7,558 bases of DNA from Bacteroidales bacterium (GTDB lineage Bacteria; Bacteroidota; Bacteroidia; Bacteroidales; B18-G4), in the NCBI GenBank assembly GCA_023132505.1, contig JAGLYE010000069.1, positions 1 through 7,558 of the forward strand, read 5' to 3'. The notes below the pieces were generated by a model. That model searched no databases and was not told the DNA's origin. It worked only from the letters and a program-made list of their open reading frames with translations. This document shows positions 6,504 through 7,558 of this stretch, one piece after another. Made by a program: the position numbers and the translations under genes. Every line of letters starts with the position of its first letter. Within the stretch, counting starts at the first letter, position 1.

Positions 6504-7558
6504 ATGTCAGTTTTAAAGGAAAGACTTAAACAAAAAATCGAAGAGTGGAGACCACGTACGAACAAATTACTCAAGGAGTATGGTGATGTGGTTGTTGATG
6601 AAGTAACTATCTCAAAAGTTCTTGGTGGAATGAGAGGCCTGAGAAGCCTGGTAACAGACATTTCTTACCTCGACCCCAATGAAGGTATCCGATACAGGGG
6701 ATATACCCTCAAAGAGGTTTTCGAACTTCTGCCCAAGCCTAAGGGTGCCGAAATGCCTTATGTGGAAGGGCTGTTGTTCTTACTGCTGACAGGCGACATT
6801 CCCAATCAGGAAGAAGTAGAAGATGTAGTGGATGAATTCAGCAAGCGAAGGATACTTCCCCGGTATGTATATGAAGTGATCGATGCTTTTCCCTGCTGCA
6901 GCCATCCTATGACTATCTTTTCTTCGGCAATCCTTACAATGCACCGCGAATCGTTCTTCACAAAGAAATACTTTGCCGGTCTGAAAAAAGAGGACTATTG
7001 GGAACCCATGTTTGAAGATGTACTGAACCTGCTGGCAAAACTGCCTGAGGCAGCCACATATATCTATGCTAAATTATATAAGGAAGGCAACCGCATCCAG
7101 TCTAATCCTAACCTTGACCTGGGTGGCAACTTTGCCTTTATGATGGGGAAAGACAAACCCTATGACGATGTATCCCGACTGCATTTTATCCTTCACAGCG
7201 ACCATGAAAGCGGAAATGTCAGTGCACATACTGGGCATCTTGTAGCCAGCTCTCTTTCTGATATTTACCTGTCTGTTTCGGCCATGATCAATGGCCTTGC
7301 GGGCCCTTTGCATGGATTGGCAAACCAGGAGGTGCTGCGATGGCTTCATGACCTCATGGATAAGATGGGTGGTGCCGAGCCAACCGAAGATGAAATCAAA
7401 CAATATGTTTGGGATACCCTGAACGCAGGATTTGTGATTCCGGGCTACGGTCACGCTGTGCTGAGAAAAACAGATCCCCGGTACACCCTGCAAAGGGAAT
7501 TCAGTCTGAGACACATGCCGGATGATCCGCTCTTTAAATATGTTGACATCCTGTACAA
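6504..7558 (+). CDS. gltA: Citrate synthase, eukaryotic (mitochondrial) type, 3' end off the window
   Basis: The frame is open from the ATG at 6504 to the right edge, giving 351 residues; the C-terminal part is missing. The enzyme condenses oxaloacetate and acetyl-CoA to citrate. The sequence resembles mitochondrial citrate synthase rather than hexameric bacterial GltA: GGMRG at 41-45, LDPNEGIRYRGY at 56-67, HSDHESGNVSAHT at 231-243, GLAGPLHGLANQEVL at 264-278 and PGYGHAVLRKTDPRYTLQRE at 313-332. Mapped to pig numbering, catalytic His274 is His270 and oxaloacetate-binding His320 and Arg329 are His317 and Arg326; His231, His234 and Asn238 match His235, His238 and Asn242. The catalytic Asp375 equivalent lies beyond the edge and cannot be checked. 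There is no mitochondrial targeting peptide; the protein starts directly with the mature-type N-terminal helix. It probably forms an operon with icd. Aconitase, which links the two reactions, is not in the window and may lie downstream. Confidence 0.95.
   Translation, partial: MSVLKERLKQKIEEWRPRTNKLLKEYGDVVVDEVTISKVLGGMRGLRSLVTDISYLDPNEGIRYRGYTLKEVFELLPKPKGAEMPYVEGLLFLLLTGDIPNQEEVEDVVDEFSKRRILPRYVYEVIDAFPCCSHPMTIFSSAILTMHRESFFTKKYFAGLKKEDYWEPMFEDVLNLLAKLPEAATYIYAKLYKEGNRIQSNPNLDLGGNFAFMMGKDKPYDDVSRLHFILHSDHESGNVSAHTGHLVASSLSDIYLSVSAMINGLAGPLHGLANQEVLRWLHDLMDKMGGAEPTEDEIKQYVWDTLNAGFVIPGYGHAVLRKTDPRYTLQREFSLRHMPDDPLFKYVDILY

Noticed and set aside
7074..7514. 146-residue open frame on the minus strand
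   Set aside because: It lies entirely inside the strongly conserved citrate synthase gene on the other strand and has no family features.

Overview
The window looks like chromosomal DNA of a member of the Bacteroidota. The reasons are a TonB-dependent receptor with an N-terminal carboxypeptidase-regulatory-like domain, a lipoprotein of a type common next to such receptors in this phylum, mostly weak or absent Shine-Dalgarno sequences, and -7 boxes of the TAnnTTTG type in front of several genes. No mobile element, CRISPR array, tRNA or rRNA was seen.

Layout. Positions 1-4743 hold five genes, all on the minus strand. In transcription order they are a PspC-domain membrane protein (4743-4288), a LiaF-like membrane protein (4240-3338), a CbpA/DnaJ-type co-chaperone (3226-2303), a DUF4249-like lipoprotein (2167-1169) and a TonB-dependent receptor (1097 to beyond position 1). 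A 356-bp divergent intergenic region (4744-5099) separates them from two plus-strand TCA-cycle genes: NADP-type isocitrate dehydrogenase (5100-6464) and a citrate synthase of the eukaryotic/mitochondrial type (6504 to beyond the right edge).

How the genes may work together. The icd-gltA pair is closely spaced (39 bp) and probably one operon for the oxidative entry into the TCA cycle and 2-oxoglutarate supply. The PspC/LiaF-like pair looks like an envelope-stress sensing or buffering module; the two proteins share a similar transmembrane hairpin. The co-chaperone downstream may belong to the same stress theme, but that link is only proximity. The lipoprotein and receptor form an outer-membrane pair whose substrate cannot be read from the sequence.

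The most unusual items are the eukaryote-like citrate synthase, a net 47-residue insertion in isocitrate dehydrogenase relative to the E. coli enzyme, a beta-strand repeat ladder in the LiaF-like protein, and undescribed DNA repeats: an 11-bp tandem repeat against the pspC -7 box, a 7-3-7 palindrome before icd and a 12-bp direct repeat before the lipoprotein gene. I found no convincing evidence for a wholly new multi-gene system; most of the window is recognisable housekeeping and envelope biology.
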